Shown piece after piece: positions 18,524 through 27,525 of a DNA stretch of 64,000 nt; the stretch's first letter is position 1, and the number at the start of each line of letters is the position of its first letter. Origin of the DNA: Puia sp. (GTDB taxonomy: Bacteria; Bacteroidota; Bacteroidia; Chitinophagales; Chitinophagaceae); contig JARLGZ010000109.1 of NCBI GenBank assembly GCA_031292515.1, forward strand, positions 53,740 to 117,739, in the 5' to 3' direction. Below the pieces are notes generated by a model. It was not told where the DNA came from. It was given only the letters and a program-made list of their open reading frames with translations, and did not search any database. Position numbers and translations under genes: made by a program.

Positions 18524-19210
18524 TCATGATACCCAACCGAAATACATGGATATCGGCATCATGGCAAAACCCAGGGGGACGATAATGGCAAACCCCAATC
18601 CGAGGGCATTGATGAGATGGAGATACCGGCTGTTGAAAACACCCAGCGACCGGAAGGCACTTTGGAACCCGTGCATCAGGTGATAGGCCAGGGAAATGCA
18701 GCCGAGTACATACAATGCGACCAGCCAGGTATTGCCTGCGAAGGTATCCTTCATCAGCCCGAACAGGTCGTGCATTTCTACACCGTTATAAGTGACTTCA
18801 TTCATATCCAGGAAACGCGACGGTATCCAAAAATTCCTGAGATGCACGATCAGGAAGAGCAGGATCAGGGTGCCCAGCCAACCCATATACCGGGAGTACC
18901 ATTTGCTGCCGCTGTTACCCATCGGGACGGCATATCCCACACTCCTCTTCCGGCGGTTCTGGACTTCCAGGGTATAAGCCTGGACGATGTGGAGTACAAA
19001 GAATACGAACAGCCCGATTTCCAGGATCCGCATCACCACGGTGCTACCCATAAAATGGGCGGCTACATTGAACATCTGCCCCCCGTCCATTGCCCAGATA
19101 CAGGCATTCAATCCTACGTGCACGATCAAAAAAGCGATCAGGAATATTCCCGTGAGCCCCATTACAAACTTTTTACCGACCGGAGAAGTGAAGCGTTCTG
19201 ACCATTTCAT
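18524..19210 (-). CDS. sdhC: Succinate dehydrogenase cytochrome b558 subunit
   Basis: This 228-aa membrane subunit anchors SdhAB and passes electrons to menaquinone. About five transmembrane helices are visible, beginning with KKFVMGLTGIFLIAFLIVHVGLNACI, with histidines in or near several helices (IVHVGLN, VLHIVQAY, IVHLRNF, LAYHLMHGF) that are candidate ligands for two b hemes. This matches the single-polypeptide cytochrome b558 family of Bacteroidota. MKWSERFTSPVGKK at 19210 is preferred over the frame opening at 19255. It is the first gene of the operon; a TATTTTTG element lies about 100 bp upstream. Confidence 0.93.
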   Translation of the reverse strand: MKWSERFTSPVGKKFVMGLTGIFLIAFLIVHVGLNACIWAMDGGQMFNVAAHFMGSTVVMRILEIGLFVFFVLHIVQAYTLEVQNRRKRSVGYAVPMGNSGSKWYSRYMGWLGTLILLFLIVHLRNFWIPSRFLDMNEVTYNGVEMHDLFGLMKDTFAGNTWLVALYVLGCISLAYHLMHGFQSAFRSLGVFNSRYLHLINALGLGFAIIVPLGFAMMPISMYFGWVS

Positions 19211-19755
19211 GAGTGTATATTTCGGTGTGTATTCGTCTTTAAATCTTACGGGCACGTATCATTTCACGTATCATTTGTTACCGGATACGGAACGTGTTGA
19301 ATTAACGCGCAAAAATAACACAGGAATGCTTTCAAAATTATTTTGACGAAACTTTTTTATCTTCCTGCATACATTTTGGTTCGGAATCCTTAAACAGCCT
19401 TTCTGGGCATCCGAACCTCCTAAATTTCATTATAAATCAAGGTTTATCTATCTTCACCGCCGGAATTGCCGTTAACGGGCATTTATATTACAAAATGCTC
19501 ATGTGAGGCCATTCGCCGCCATTCACTGGTTAACGGATAAAATTTGCTTCTGGTATGATACCGGGCCGCAGATGAAATTAAAAACCGGTTGGAAGGAATG
19601 GAAGAAGGGATAGAAAGGAAGTAGAAGACAAACGAGATACACATCACAAGAGCCGCAGGTAACCGAGCGAAAGCGAAGGTTAGGAACAAGGAAAAGCAAG
19701 GAACGAAGCTTTGACGAAGTTCGGCATGCGACCATTGAAAAGACAACTACTACGC
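19211..19755. other. Divergent gap between sdhC and accD
   Basis: This 545-bp stretch holds the sdhC leader and promoter on its left side. On its right, a purine-rich plus-strand leader leads into accD (about 19580-19710, e.g. ggaaggaatggaagaaggga). Within that leader AACCGAGC-GAAA-GCGAAGGTT can fold as a short stem with a GNRA-type loop. I see no convincing gene; the short minus-strand frames over 19483-19746 lack family features. Confidence 0.5.
19310..19337 (-). promoter_or_regulatory. sdhCAB promoter candidate
   Basis: TATTTTTG (19310-19317, minus strand) is a perfect TAnnTTTG. TTTTG lies 15 nt upstream of it (19333-19337), slightly closer than usual. The leader to sdhC would be about 95 nt. 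Confidence 0.45.
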
Positions 19756-20667
19756 ATGAAACATGAAGATGATTTTGAAGCCAACCTGGCAGGAGACGAT
19801 GGACAGAGCGAAGAGAGCAAGACCAGTTGGTTCAAACGGATAAAAAAGGGTATCCTTACCAGTACGGCGGAGAAAAAGGAGACCCCCGAAGGATTGTGGA
19901 CCAAGTGCCCCAACTGCAACTATATATGCACGGTTACGGAATTGAGGGAAAATTTGTTTGTTTGTCCGAAATGCAACCACCACCATCGCATTGGGAGCTC
20001 GGAATATTTTGAGATTCTTTTTAATGACAACCAGTATGAGGTTCTCTTTGAAAATATCCGTTCGAAGGATTTCCTGCATTTTACGGACCTGAAGTCTTAT
20101 GAGAAGCGGTTGGAGGAGACATGGGCCAAGACGGATATCACGGACTCCATCCGGATCGGTGCAGGAGATGTCAAAGAACACCACATGGTCATTGCCTGTA
20201 TGGATTTTGAATTTATCGGAGGGTCGCTTGGCAGTGTGATGGGAGAAAGGATCGCAAGATCGGTGGACTATTGCCTGGAACACAAGGCGCCTTTGCTGAT
20301 CATTTGTAAATCCGGAGGCGCCAGGATGATGGAGAGCGCCTTCTCCCTGATGCAGCTGGCAAAAGTATCCGGAAAACTGTCCCAGTTGACTGATGCAAAG
20401 ATCCCTTATATATCCCTGCTGACAGATCCTTCTTTCGGGGGCATTTCCGCCTCCTTTGGCATGCTCGGGGACCTGAATATAGCCGAACCGGGAGCCCTGA
20501 TAGGTTTCGCCGGTCCCCGAGTCATCAAAGAGACCATAAAAAAAGACCTGCCCGAAGGATTTCAACGCAGTGAATTCCTGCTGGAGCATGGATTCCTGGA
20601 TTTCATCGTCAGCAGGAAGGAACTGAAGGAGAAACTCGCCACTGTCCTGACATTGTTCAAAGGCTGA
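19756..20667 (+). CDS. accD: Acetyl-CoA carboxylase carboxyltransferase subunit beta
   Basis: With AccA, this subunit transfers the carboxyl group from carboxybiotin to acetyl-CoA, giving malonyl-CoA for fatty-acid synthesis. The 303-aa protein has a short acidic N-terminal extension, then [10 protein letters not shown], the family's usual start region, and the zinc ribbon CPNCNY...[11 protein letters not shown]. The crotonase-fold core has [40 protein letters not shown] and [25 protein letters not shown]. The ATG at 19756 ([11 protein letters not shown]) is preferred; the frame is open a further 24 codons. It is followed 31 bp later by smpB on the same strand. Confidence 0.95.
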   Translation: MKHEDDFEANLAGDDGQSEESKTSWFKRIKKGILTSTAEKKETPEGLWTKCPNCNYICTVTELRENLFVCPKCNHHHRIGSSEYFEILFNDNQYEVLFENIRSKDFLHFTDLKSYEKRLEETWAKTDITDSIRIGAGDVKEHHMVIACMDFEFIGGSLGSVMGERIARSVDYCLEHKAPLLIICKSGGARMMESAFSLMQLAKVSGKLSQLTDAKIPYISLLTDPSFGGISASFGMLGDLNIAEPGALIGFAGPRVIKETIKKDLPEGFQRSEFLLEHGFLDFIVSRKELKEKLATVLTLFKG

Positions 20668-20698
20668 CCATCCAGTCCTTTTTGCGTATAAATTTTTT

Positions 20699-21136
20699 AT
20701 GAGCGAAATAAAGAACCGGTCCGCCTATCATGATTATTTCATCGAAGCCAAATACGATGCGGGCATGGTATTGGTGGGAACCGAAGTGAAGTCCATCCGG
20801 GAAGGCAAGGTGAATTTCGTGGACAGTTTTTGTACTTTTCATGAAGGGGAGCTTTGGGTGAAGAACATGCATATCGCCGAATATCGTTTCGGGACCACGA
20901 ATAACCATATTGCCGTTCACGACCGCAAGCTGTTGCTGACAAAAAAAGAGCTTCGAAAGCTGGAATCCAGGATCCGGGAAAAGGGATATACGATCGTCCC
21001 TCTGCGGATCTTTTTCAATGAGAAGGGATACGCCAAACTGGAGCTGGGCCTGGGCAAGGGAAAGAAGCAATATGACAAGCGGGAGACCCTTAAACAACGC
21101 GATACAGACAGGGAGATAAAACGCTACCTGAAATAG
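20699..21136 (+). CDS. smpB: SsrA-binding protein SmpB
   Basis: SmpB binds tmRNA and takes it to stalled ribosomes for trans-translation. This 145-aa protein has [35 protein letters not shown], the [12 protein letters not shown] segment, [33 protein letters not shown] and a basic tail ([12 protein letters not shown]) that enters the ribosomal A-site channel. Length and motifs are standard. It probably shares a transcript with accD. The tmRNA gene itself was not found in this window. Confidence 0.97.
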   Translation: MSEIKNRSAYHDYFIEAKYDAGMVLVGTEVKSIREGKVNFVDSFCTFHEGELWVKNMHIAEYRFGTTNNHIAVHDRKLLLTKKELRKLESRIREKGYTIVPLRIFFNEKGYAKLELGLGKGKKQYDKRETLKQRDTDREIKRYLK

Positions 21137-21199
21137 CCGGTACTCCTTAACAAGCAGGAGGGCCCTTTGGCTCGATTTTTTCTATTATCTTCATGCCTG

Positions 21200-22513
21200 A
21201 TGAAAAAAAATATCTACACGTTGAGCCTGGTCCTGATCGTCTTTCAAACACTGCAAGCGCAGAAGACGGCTACCGGATCGTGGTACGGAAGGGCCGATGT
21301 CGAAATGGCCGGCATACACAACAATTACCTGACCGAGCTGATCATCCGGCAAAAAGGCAATAAGGTGGATGGAATCTTCGGCTACTATTTCCGGGATAAA
21401 TACACCAGCTTCTTCGTGCACGGCCATTATAATCCCAAGACTCGCGAGATACGCATCCTGAATATACCGGTCATCTATTTTAATTCCAATTCTACGGTCA
21501 ACAGCATCGACTGTATTACAAATTTCCAGGGCATCCTCATGGTATCAAAACTGAAGTCTTCACTGAGCGGTTTTTTTTATCGCGATGAGAAGTACAAATA
21601 TACCTGCCCGGATCTGAGGGTCCATTACACCCTCGACAAAGGCGATCAGAAACAAGACAGTGTTCTATCGAAAGCGACAGCGGGCTCCATGATCTGGAAG
21701 CCGCAACCTGATGATGTTGTTGTAAACGCCGCCGAAAACAACAAAGAGGATTCGGCGCTTTCGGCTAACAGGACCGCCGATACCGGTGCAGTAGCCTCAG
21801 TTGTCCGCGTGGATTCCACGTCGAATGCCGGTCTCATCGCTGAAAAAACGACGGCGGCCGTGTCCGGGACGACGGCGGTAAGAGTTTCCGGCAAAACCAC
21901 CGCCACGACACCGGTCACCGGGACAAGGCCCGGATCGACCGGTTCTCCGTCCATCTCTGACACGGGCGCGCGCAGCCAGGTCAAAAGCGATCCCATGGTC
22001 GCTTCAACAACAGCGAAAGACATGCCGACTCCGCAACCGGCACCTGCTGTCGATCCGCAGGCCTCGGCCGCAACAAAAGCAAAAGCCGACGCAAAGGCCG
22101 CCGCTGAAAAAGCGGCTCAACTGGCCAGGGAGGACGCCAAAAAGATCACAGAGTCCTTTACAAAAAGGAAAAATACACCGGCTGTCGGGAAAGCCCTTGA
22201 GGTGGAGACGGACTCTGTACGGGTCAGTTTCTATGACAACGGCGTCATCGACGGAGACAGCATTTCGGTATTCCTGAATCACCGGCTGATCTTGTCACAC
22301 CAGGAACTCGCCGCCAAGGCGCTGACCATCTATGTCCACCTCGACAGCCTCAAAGAAGTAAACGAGATCAGTATGTTCGCCGAGAACCTCGGAAAATATC
22401 CACCCAATACGGCCCTCATGGTAGTTACCGATGGCATCAAACGGTATGAGGTATTTATGAGCAGCAGCCTGACCCAGAATGCTTCGATCCAGCTTAGACG
22501 GAAACAACAGTGA
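21200..22513 (+). CDS. Secreted protein with Ala/Thr-rich linker, unknown function
   Basis: This 437-aa protein starts with a clear signal peptide (MKKNIYTLSLVLIVFQTLQAQ). Residues about 25-150 form a beta-rich domain (GSWYGRADVEMAGIHNNYL, GIFGYYFRDKYTSFFVHGHY) reminiscent of small beta-barrel lipid- or ligand-binding folds. A low-complexity Ala/Thr/Asp-rich linker runs over about 170-330 (AATKAKADAKAAAEKAAQLA). The C-terminal domain of about 100 residues (VSFYDNGVIDGDSISVFLNHRLIL ... TALMVVTDGIKRYEVFMSSS) recurs at the end of Bacteroidota secreted proteins, to my recollection, without known role. The ATG at 21200 is chosen for the signal peptide. The stop lies in a repeat hairpin shared with parC. 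Confidence 0.7.
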   Translation: MKKNIYTLSLVLIVFQTLQAQKTATGSWYGRADVEMAGIHNNYLTELIIRQKGNKVDGIFGYYFRDKYTSFFVHGHYNPKTREIRILNIPVIYFNSNSTVNSIDCITNFQGILMVSKLKSSLSGFFYRDEKYKYTCPDLRVHYTLDKGDQKQDSVLSKATAGSMIWKPQPDDVVVNAAENNKEDSALSANRTADTGAVASVVRVDSTSNAGLIAEKTTAAVSGTTAVRVSGKTTATTPVTGTRPGSTGSPSISDTGARSQVKSDPMVASTTAKDMPTPQPAPAVDPQASAATKAKADAKAAAEKAAQLAREDAKKITESFTKRKNTPAVGKALEVETDSVRVSFYDNGVIDGDSISVFLNHRLILSHQELAAKALTIYVHLDSLKEVNEISMFAENLGKYPPNTALMVVTDGIKRYEVFMSSSLTQNASIQLRRKQQ

Positions 22514-22542
22514 GTAGTCAATAGTGAATAGTCACTACTCAC
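22510..22542. repeat. Repeat hairpin giving both stop codons of convergent genes
   Basis: GTGAGTAGT (22510-22518) and ACTACTCAC (22534-22542) are a perfect 9-bp inverted repeat with a 15-nt loop. The plus-strand gene ends at its TGA (22511-22513) and parC ends at its TAG (22535-22537 on the minus strand). The words match the repeat family in ribF. It may serve as a bidirectional terminator, though no long T-tract follows. Confidence 0.7.
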
Positions 22543-25063
22543 CGAACAAGTCCCCCTGGCTATCGTCCTTGGGTTTTTCGGGTTTTTGCCCCCATTCCAC
22601 TTCCACGCTCTTGCTGAAGTCGAATAATTTGCTGCCGACGGCTTTCCAGCCCATGACCTCTACAAAGCCGGCGATCTTTATTTTTTGGCTTTTCGCCTGG
22701 GCGCCCCTGCCGGATTTTATCACCGCCACGGGTTCGGGATGCGTCGTTACGGCTTCCAACCGGTTCCCCTCTCCTTCCTTTATGAACAGGAATTTATTGT
22801 GCAGGGTCGTCGTTTCGATCTTGAACCGTTTTACATTGAATTGCAGTTTCTCGTTGTCCAGGTAGATCGCGGTTATAATGCGTTCGGGATCGAATTTCTC
22901 CATAGTGATGATCTTGTCGGCATCGAAACGCTGCGTCAGCTCGGTGTCGGTGATCTCATAACTGCCGTCGTTGTAGATCACGAGCAGTCTTTCCTCTGTT
23001 TCAAAACTGCCCAGATATTCGCCTTTGCTTTCCGTGTTCAATCTCCCGAAGGTAGCGTCAAACCATATCTTTCTGCCACTTAGCGTCGACTTGCCTGCCT
23101 CCTTAAATTTGACGCTTTTGATGGCGTACTTGGATACCTGGTTGCCGAGGCTGCTCCTACCTTTTATCTCCAGGCTTTCGAAATAGAAGTCAAACTCCTT
23201 GATACGGGCGGGGCTGTTCGGGCTTAGCAGAATTTTTACGACTTCCGCTTCGCCATTGGGGTTGGCGCTGAAATAATGTACCCGGCTTTTCTCTTCCCCC
23301 TTGGTCAGATCGTATTCCTTATCCCGGGTAACGCCTGTCACGTTGAAACGCTTGGCATAGCTGATAGCGGTTTTCCCATCCACATAGATCATATTATAAG
23401 TGGTCCGTTCGTCATTTTTGCGGAAAACAGCGATATGGATGATGTCTTTGCCGATAAATGCTTTATCGGCCACCTTTACCACCTTCATCTTCCCCGCCTT
23501 TGTGAAGGCGATGATATCGTCCAGGTCCGAACAGTCGGCGACAAATTCGTCCTTTTTCAAACCCGTGCCGATAAAGCCTTCGGCCTTGTTCACATACAGC
23601 TTCACATTGGCAATAGCCACCTGCTGTGCCTGGATCGCTTCGAAAAGACGGATCTCGGTTTTGCGCTCGCGACCCTTGCCATATTTTTTCAACAGGTTTT
23701 CGTAGTAGGCGATCGTAAAATCCACGAGATTATTCAGATCGTGTCTGACCTGACGGATTTCCGCCTCCAGTCCTTTTATCTGGGCGTTCAACTCATCGAT
23801 ATCCAGCTTGTAGATCCTCCTGACCGGTTTCTCGGTGAGTTTTACGATGTCTTCCCGGCTGATATCCTTCTTCAGTTGTTTACGGAAGGGCTCGAAGGCT
23901 TTCGCAATTGCGCTGAGGACTTTCTCCCAGGTCTCATGTTTTTTCTCCAGTTCCTTATAGATCTTCTCCTCGAAGAATATCTTTTCCAGCGAGGTGAAAT
24001 GCCATTTCTCCTGCAACTCGGCCAGTTTGATCTCCAGTTCCCTTTTCAGCAGGTCCTTTGTCTTGTCGACGGAAAGGGTGAGAAGTTCCCGGACGCCCAG
24101 GAACTGGGGCTTCTGATCGGTTATCACGCAGGCGTTCGGGGATATGCTGACTTCGCAGTCCGTAAAAGCATAGAGCGCATCGATCGTGATGTCCGGGGAA
24201 ATACCCGGCGCGAGGTCCACCTGGATCTCGACTTCGGCGGCTGTATTATCCGTTACTTTTTTGACCTTTATCTTGCCCTGGTCATTGGCCTTGATGATCG
24301 AATCTATCAACGTAGTCGTAGTGACCCCATAAGGGACATCCTTTATGAGCAGCGTCTTCTTATCAGACTCTTCGATCCGTGTCCGGACTCTTACCTTGCC
24401 CCCCCGCTTTCCGTCGTTGTAATTGGTGGTATCGATCATGCCGCCCGTCTGGAAATCCGGGTACAACTCGAATTTTTTCCCGCGCAGGTATTTCACTGCC
24501 GCGTCGCATAATTCACAGAAATTATGCGGGAGGATTTTGGTTGCCAACCCCACCGCAATCCCTTCGGCGCCATGCGCCAGGAGCAGGGGGAATTTCATAG
24601 GAAGAGTGACCGGCTCGTTCTTACGGCCATCGTAACTCAGCTGCCATTCCGTGGTCTTGGCGTTGAAGGCGATCTCAAGGGCGAACTTGCTTAGCCGGGC
24701 CTCTATATACCGTGAGGCAGCCGCGTCGTCACCCGTGCGGACATCACCCCAGTTGCCCTGTGTCTCGATCAGCAGATCTTTCTGACCCATGTTCACCAGG
24801 GCCTCGCCGATGCTGGCATCGCCATGCGGGTGATATTGCATGCTTTGGCCGATGATGTTCGCTACTTTGTTAAACCGGCCGTCATCCATTTCTTTCATTG
24901 CATGAAGGATGCGGCGCTGTACGGGTTTCAGACCATCTTCTACGGCAGGAACGGCCCTTTCCAGGATCACATAGGACGCATAATCCAGGAACCAGCTCTT
25001 GTATTGTCCCGTGACGCCGGATACATTCTCATGAAAATCATCTGCAATTTTACTCTTGGCCAT
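22535..25063 (-). CDS. parC: DNA topoisomerase IV subunit A ParC
   Basis: This 842-aa type IIA topoisomerase subunit cuts and rejoins DNA to decatenate chromosomes together with ParE. The breakage-reunion domain has GLKPVQRRILHAM, the quinolone-region sequence QYHPHGDASIGEALVNMGQ and the catalytic tyrosine Y119 in AAASRYIEARL. A coiled-coil tower follows (KRELEIKLAELQEKWHFTSLEKIFFEEKIYKELEKK in segments). The C-terminal region is a beta-pinwheel-type domain without a GyrA box, so ParC rather than GyrA. The acidic tail ends SQGDLFGE. It lies 59 bp downstream of the yaeR-like gene, on the same strand as parE but four genes away. Confidence 0.93.
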   Translation of the reverse strand: MAKSKIADDFHENVSGVTGQYKSWFLDYASYVILERAVPAVEDGLKPVQRRILHAMKEMDDGRFNKVANIIGQSMQYHPHGDASIGEALVNMGQKDLLIETQGNWGDVRTGDDAAASRYIEARLSKFALEIAFNAKTTEWQLSYDGRKNEPVTLPMKFPLLLAHGAEGIAVGLATKILPHNFCELCDAAVKYLRGKKFELYPDFQTGGMIDTTNYNDGKRGGKVRVRTRIEESDKKTLLIKDVPYGVTTTTLIDSIIKANDQGKIKVKKVTDNTAAEVEIQVDLAPGISPDITIDALYAFTDCEVSISPNACVITDQKPQFLGVRELLTLSVDKTKDLLKRELEIKLAELQEKWHFTSLEKIFFEEKIYKELEKKHETWEKVLSAIAKAFEPFRKQLKKDISREDIVKLTEKPVRRIYKLDIDELNAQIKGLEAEIRQVRHDLNNLVDFTIAYYENLLKKYGKGRERKTEIRLFEAIQAQQVAIANVKLYVNKAEGFIGTGLKKDEFVADCSDLDDIIAFTKAGKMKVVKVADKAFIGKDIIHIAVFRKNDERTTYNMIYVDGKTAISYAKRFNVTGVTRDKEYDLTKGEEKSRVHYFSANPNGEAEVVKILLSPNSPARIKEFDFYFESLEIKGRSSLGNQVSKYAIKSVKFKEAGKSTLSGRKIWFDATFGRLNTESKGEYLGSFETEERLLVIYNDGSYEITDTELTQRFDADKIITMEKFDPERIITAIYLDNEKLQFNVKRFKIETTTLHNKFLFIKEGEGNRLEAVTTHPEPVAVIKSGRGAQAKSQKIKIAGFVEVMGWKAVGSKLFDFSKSVEVEWGQKPEKPKDDSQGDLFGE

Positions 25064-25122
25064 GTATATTATTTTTTGAACTTCTCTCTGAATTCCCCTG
25101 TTTTACGTTTTGCAAAATCGAC

Positions 25123-25509
25123 TCATGCTTCATACAATTCCAAAGGCTGGCCGTTTGGATCATTGAAAAAAGTGAATTTTTTGCCAGTCCATTCGTCCAC
25201 CCTGATATCCTGTACCTCTACGCCCTTTGCGCGCAAACCAGCCGCGGACTCCTCGACATTTTCGACGGCGAAAGCCAGGTGCCGGAGCCCCTTGGCCTCC
25301 GGATAGGCACTCCGTTCGCGAAAATCCGGAAACGAGAATAACTCGATCTGGTAAAGACCATTCACGGTAAGGTCGAGTTTGTAGGAGTCCCTCTCCTTCC
25401 GATAGACTTCCCGCAGGATCCCGAATCCCAGTATCTCCGTATAGAAATGCCGGCTCTCGGCATAATTGCCGGTAATGATCGCAATATGATGAATGGCCTT
25501 TATGTTCAT
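25123..25509 (-). CDS. VOC-family protein, YaeR/GloA2-like
   Basis: This 128-aa protein of the vicinal-oxygen-chelate fold contains two beta-alpha-beta-beta-beta halves. It closely follows E. coli YaeR in my memory: HHIAIITGNYAESRHFYTEILGF, EVYRKERDSYKLDL, LRHLAFAVENVEE, FTFFNDPNGQPLELYEA. Conserved metal-site candidates are the His in HHIAII, the Glu in IELFSFP, the His in LRHLAF and the C-terminal Glu in LELYE. YaeR-type proteins are presumed metal-dependent and glyoxalase-like; no reaction is established that I can name with certainty. MNIKAIHHIAII at 25509 is the chosen start. Confidence 0.85.
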   Translation of the reverse strand: MNIKAIHHIAIITGNYAESRHFYTEILGFGILREVYRKERDSYKLDLTVNGLYQIELFSFPDFRERSAYPEAKGLRHLAFAVENVEESAAGLRAKGVEVQDIRVDEWTGKKFTFFNDPNGQPLELYEA

Positions 25510-25559
25510 GATCGTGCTTTCCGGATTATTTGTTTCTGACAAGTTTTTTCTCATTATGC

Positions 25560-25943
25560 TTACTTCCCCGGAATCCCGCTATCCGGGAAGGCTTCTTTCC
25601 CAATTTTGCCCAAATGGGTAAAAGGGAACCCTTCGAAATATTTCAGACCGTATCCCATCATCCGGTCCATGGACGAATGTCCGAAAAGGATCACTCCCGC
25701 CAGTTCCATGACCGCGTGGTTTCCCAGTGCCCCCGCAAGATAGACTATGATCGCGATACCTTTATGGTGCGCCAGATTATAGAGGATCGCCCCCACCCGG
25801 CTGTCGATCGCATATCCGACCATACTGATATCCGGCGAAAGTATCAGGACAGGGTACCACCACCAGGCAAAGGGTAGCTGACAAAACCCCGCAATGCTCA
25901 GCAGGAGCATGCCCGCTTCTTCCAATTTTAATATTGTCTTCAT
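25560..25943 (-). CDS. DUF4260 small membrane protein
   Basis: This 127-aa membrane protein (from MKTILKLEEAGMLLLSIAG) has the features of DUF4260: PFAWWWYPVLILSPDISMVGYAID, YNLAHHKGIAI, then GVILFGHSSMDRMMGYGLKYFEGFPFTHLGKIG. About four hydrophobic segments are visible. The function of the family is unknown. A longer start (ATG at 25961 or an earlier in-frame one) is possible but adds only polar residues. It lies in the parE-parC interval with repeats just upstream. Confidence 0.82.
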   Translation of the reverse strand: MKTILKLEEAGMLLLSIAGFCQLPFAWWWYPVLILSPDISMVGYAIDSRVGAILYNLAHHKGIAIIVYLAGALGNHAVMELAGVILFGHSSMDRMMGYGLKYFEGFPFTHLGKIGKEAFPDSGIPGK

Positions 25944-26006
25944 GTTTGAGCTGTTCTTCATTTTCGGGCTCCTGCCGCTCTCTTTATTCCGATAATCCCT
26001 GTCTGC

Positions 26007-26104
26007 CCGGTACTCACTGCACACCGGTACTCACTGCACATTAGTGACTGCCAATTACTCATGAGTTGTTACTCGTTACTCATTAGTCATTACTCATTAG
26101 TCAT
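26007..26104. repeat. Two tandem duplications in the gap upstream of the DUF4260 gene
   Basis: CCGGTACTCACTGCACA occurs twice in tandem (26007-26023, 26024-26040), and TACTCATTAGTCAT twice in tandem (26077-26090, 26091-26104). The whole gap (25944-26117) is built from ACTCA/GTCAT words. No gene is seen. Confidence 0.85.
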
Positions 26105-26117
26105 TGCCGACCATTCA

Positions 26118-27524
26118 CTATCTCACCTTTATTCCCGTCGTCTCCACCCCTTCCTGGCGGAAGATCATCTTTTCAAGCCTCCCGGTGGCCCCTTTTACAA
26201 ACTCGATCCGGGTATCCACCCCTTTCATAAAAAATAAGTTGTCTTTTTCCGCAAACATTTCATTCTTCCCCTGGCCAGGTGCGGCGGCCATCAACTCTCC
26301 GTTTTCCAGCGTGATGGTGATGCTGAATTCGGCCGAGAACCTGTATTCGCCGACATACTGGCTCAGCACAGCGGTGTCCGGTACAATTTCCTGTCTGGGC
26401 TCCGGGAAATCATAGGGCCGGTCATTCAGGATCGCGTCGATGTTCTCCCCGATCCTGGGAAGGTCCGGCGCGCCGGTATTGTCAAGGAGGATGATGCAGG
26501 TCTCACTTGCCGGGATATGCGCCATAAAGCAGGAAAACCCTGAAATAGTTCCTCCATGCATCATCACTATTGAGCCGAAAGTGGTGTCGACAAACCATCC
26601 GTACCCATACTTTGACCGGTGAGGGGTAAAAGCCTGCTTAAGAGAGGTATCGCTCAGTATCCGGTGACCGTATAAGCTGCGATCCCATTTATACAGGTCC
26701 GCCGCCGTGCTGTAGAGGCCACCCGCGGCATAGGACAACGACGAATCCACGACCGTCGCCGGCTCGTTGACCGTTGCGCTGAGTTTACGATAGCCGATGG
26801 CCTTGCCGGCGCTCTTCAGGGCGTGGAAATCGAATCCTGAATGATCCATGCCCAGCGGGACCAGGATCCGCTCCCTCACCGCCCGGAAATAGGATCGGCC
26901 CGTAACCTTCTCAATAACGGCTCCCAGCAGGACATAGCCCGAATTACTATAGCTGAAGGAGGTACCCGGCTGAAAATCCAGTGGCCTGCTCTTGATATAG
27001 GCGATCAGGCTGTCCAGCGTGATCGGCCTTTCCGCGGCCCTCCGCATAAAAGATTCGTCGTTCGTATAACTAAAGATACCGGCGGTATGAGCCAGCAGCA
27101 TTTCAAGGGTAATTTTGTCGCCCTCCGGATAACCTGGAATATATTTCGACAAAGGATCCTGTATCGCCAGTTTTTTCTCATCCTGCAGCTGAAGGATGAT
27201 GGCCGCCGTGAATTGTTTGGTCAGCGAGCCAGTCTGAAAAATGGTATTTGGCGTGTTGAGCGTCCCCGTCTTCACATTTTGAAGACCATACCCCTTTTGC
27301 AGGAGCAGGGCGCCTTTGCTGCCGACCAGGGCTACGCCGTTAAACGAACGCTGCATGGAATAGGCTTTCAGCAGTTCATCCACCATCTCGGGAATGGTCT
27401 GTGAAATACCCCGACCCGGGGAAATCATCAGGAATGCCAATATATAAACCCGGATCGTCACAGATAAAACACATGGTTTTGACTTCAGGTTTGACTTCAG
27501 GTTTGACTTCAGGTTTGACTTCAT
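26118..27524 (-). CDS. Serine hydrolase, beta-lactamase class C/DD-peptidase family
   Basis: This 468-aa secreted serine hydrolase shows the AmpC/penicillin-binding fold motifs: nucleophile S100 in SLTK (SxxK), YSNSGYVLLG (YxN) and HGGTISG (third-strand motif HxG), followed by a C-terminal domain of about 90 residues (YVGEYRFSAEFSITITLENG). The N-terminus is odd: KSNL repeated (MKSNLKSNLKSNLKSKPC) before the hydrophobic signal (VYILAFLMISPGRGIS). The repeat is coded by a 12-bp tandem array. Members are peptidases, esterases or cell-wall enzymes; the substrate cannot be told from sequence. The ATG at 27524 lies 1 bp after the stop of the DUF1835 gene, so translation is probably coupled; an ATG at 27542 would overlap that gene. 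Confidence 0.85.
   Translation of the reverse strand: MKSNLKSNLKSNLKSKPCVLSVTIRVYILAFLMISPGRGISQTIPEMVDELLKAYSMQRSFNGVALVGSKGALLLQKGYGLQNVKTGTLNTPNTIFQTGSLTKQFTAAIILQLQDEKKLAIQDPLSKYIPGYPEGDKITLEMLLAHTAGIFSYTNDESFMRRAAERPITLDSLIAYIKSRPLDFQPGTSFSYSNSGYVLLGAVIEKVTGRSYFRAVRERILVPLGMDHSGFDFHALKSAGKAIGYRKLSATVNEPATVVDSSLSYAAGGLYSTAADLYKWDRSLYGHRILSDTSLKQAFTPHRSKYGYGWFVDTTFGSIVMMHGGTISGFSCFMAHIPASETCIILLDNTGAPDLPRIGENIDAILNDRPYDFPEPRQEIVPDTAVLSQYVGEYRFSAEFSITITLENGELMAAAPGQGKNEMFAEKDNLFFMKGVDTRIEFVKGATGRLEKMIFRQEGVETTGIKVR
27481..27523. repeat. 12-bp tandem array coding KSNL repeats
   Basis: GACTTCAGGTTT repeats three times perfectly (27481-27516), followed by a partial fourth copy. On the minus strand it encodes K-S-N-L units in the signal-peptide tip of the serine hydrolase. 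Copy-number change would alter the N-terminus in steps of four residues without breaking the frame. Confidence 0.9.
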
Positions 27525-27525
27525 T

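Noticed and set aside
19483..19746. Minus-strand frames in the sdhC-accD gap
   Set aside because: They oppose a purine-rich leader, so they are rich in Phe, Leu and Ser by composition alone, and several frames overlap with equal plausibility.
23276..24511. A 411-codon plus-strand frame opposite parC
   Set aside because: It is the antisense of a conserved gene; its composition (many Phe, Ile, Asp, Gly) reflects parC codons, not a protein family.
26007..26125. The tandem repeats as a CRISPR array
   Set aside because: Units are directly abutting without spacers, there are only two copies each, and no cas genes are present.
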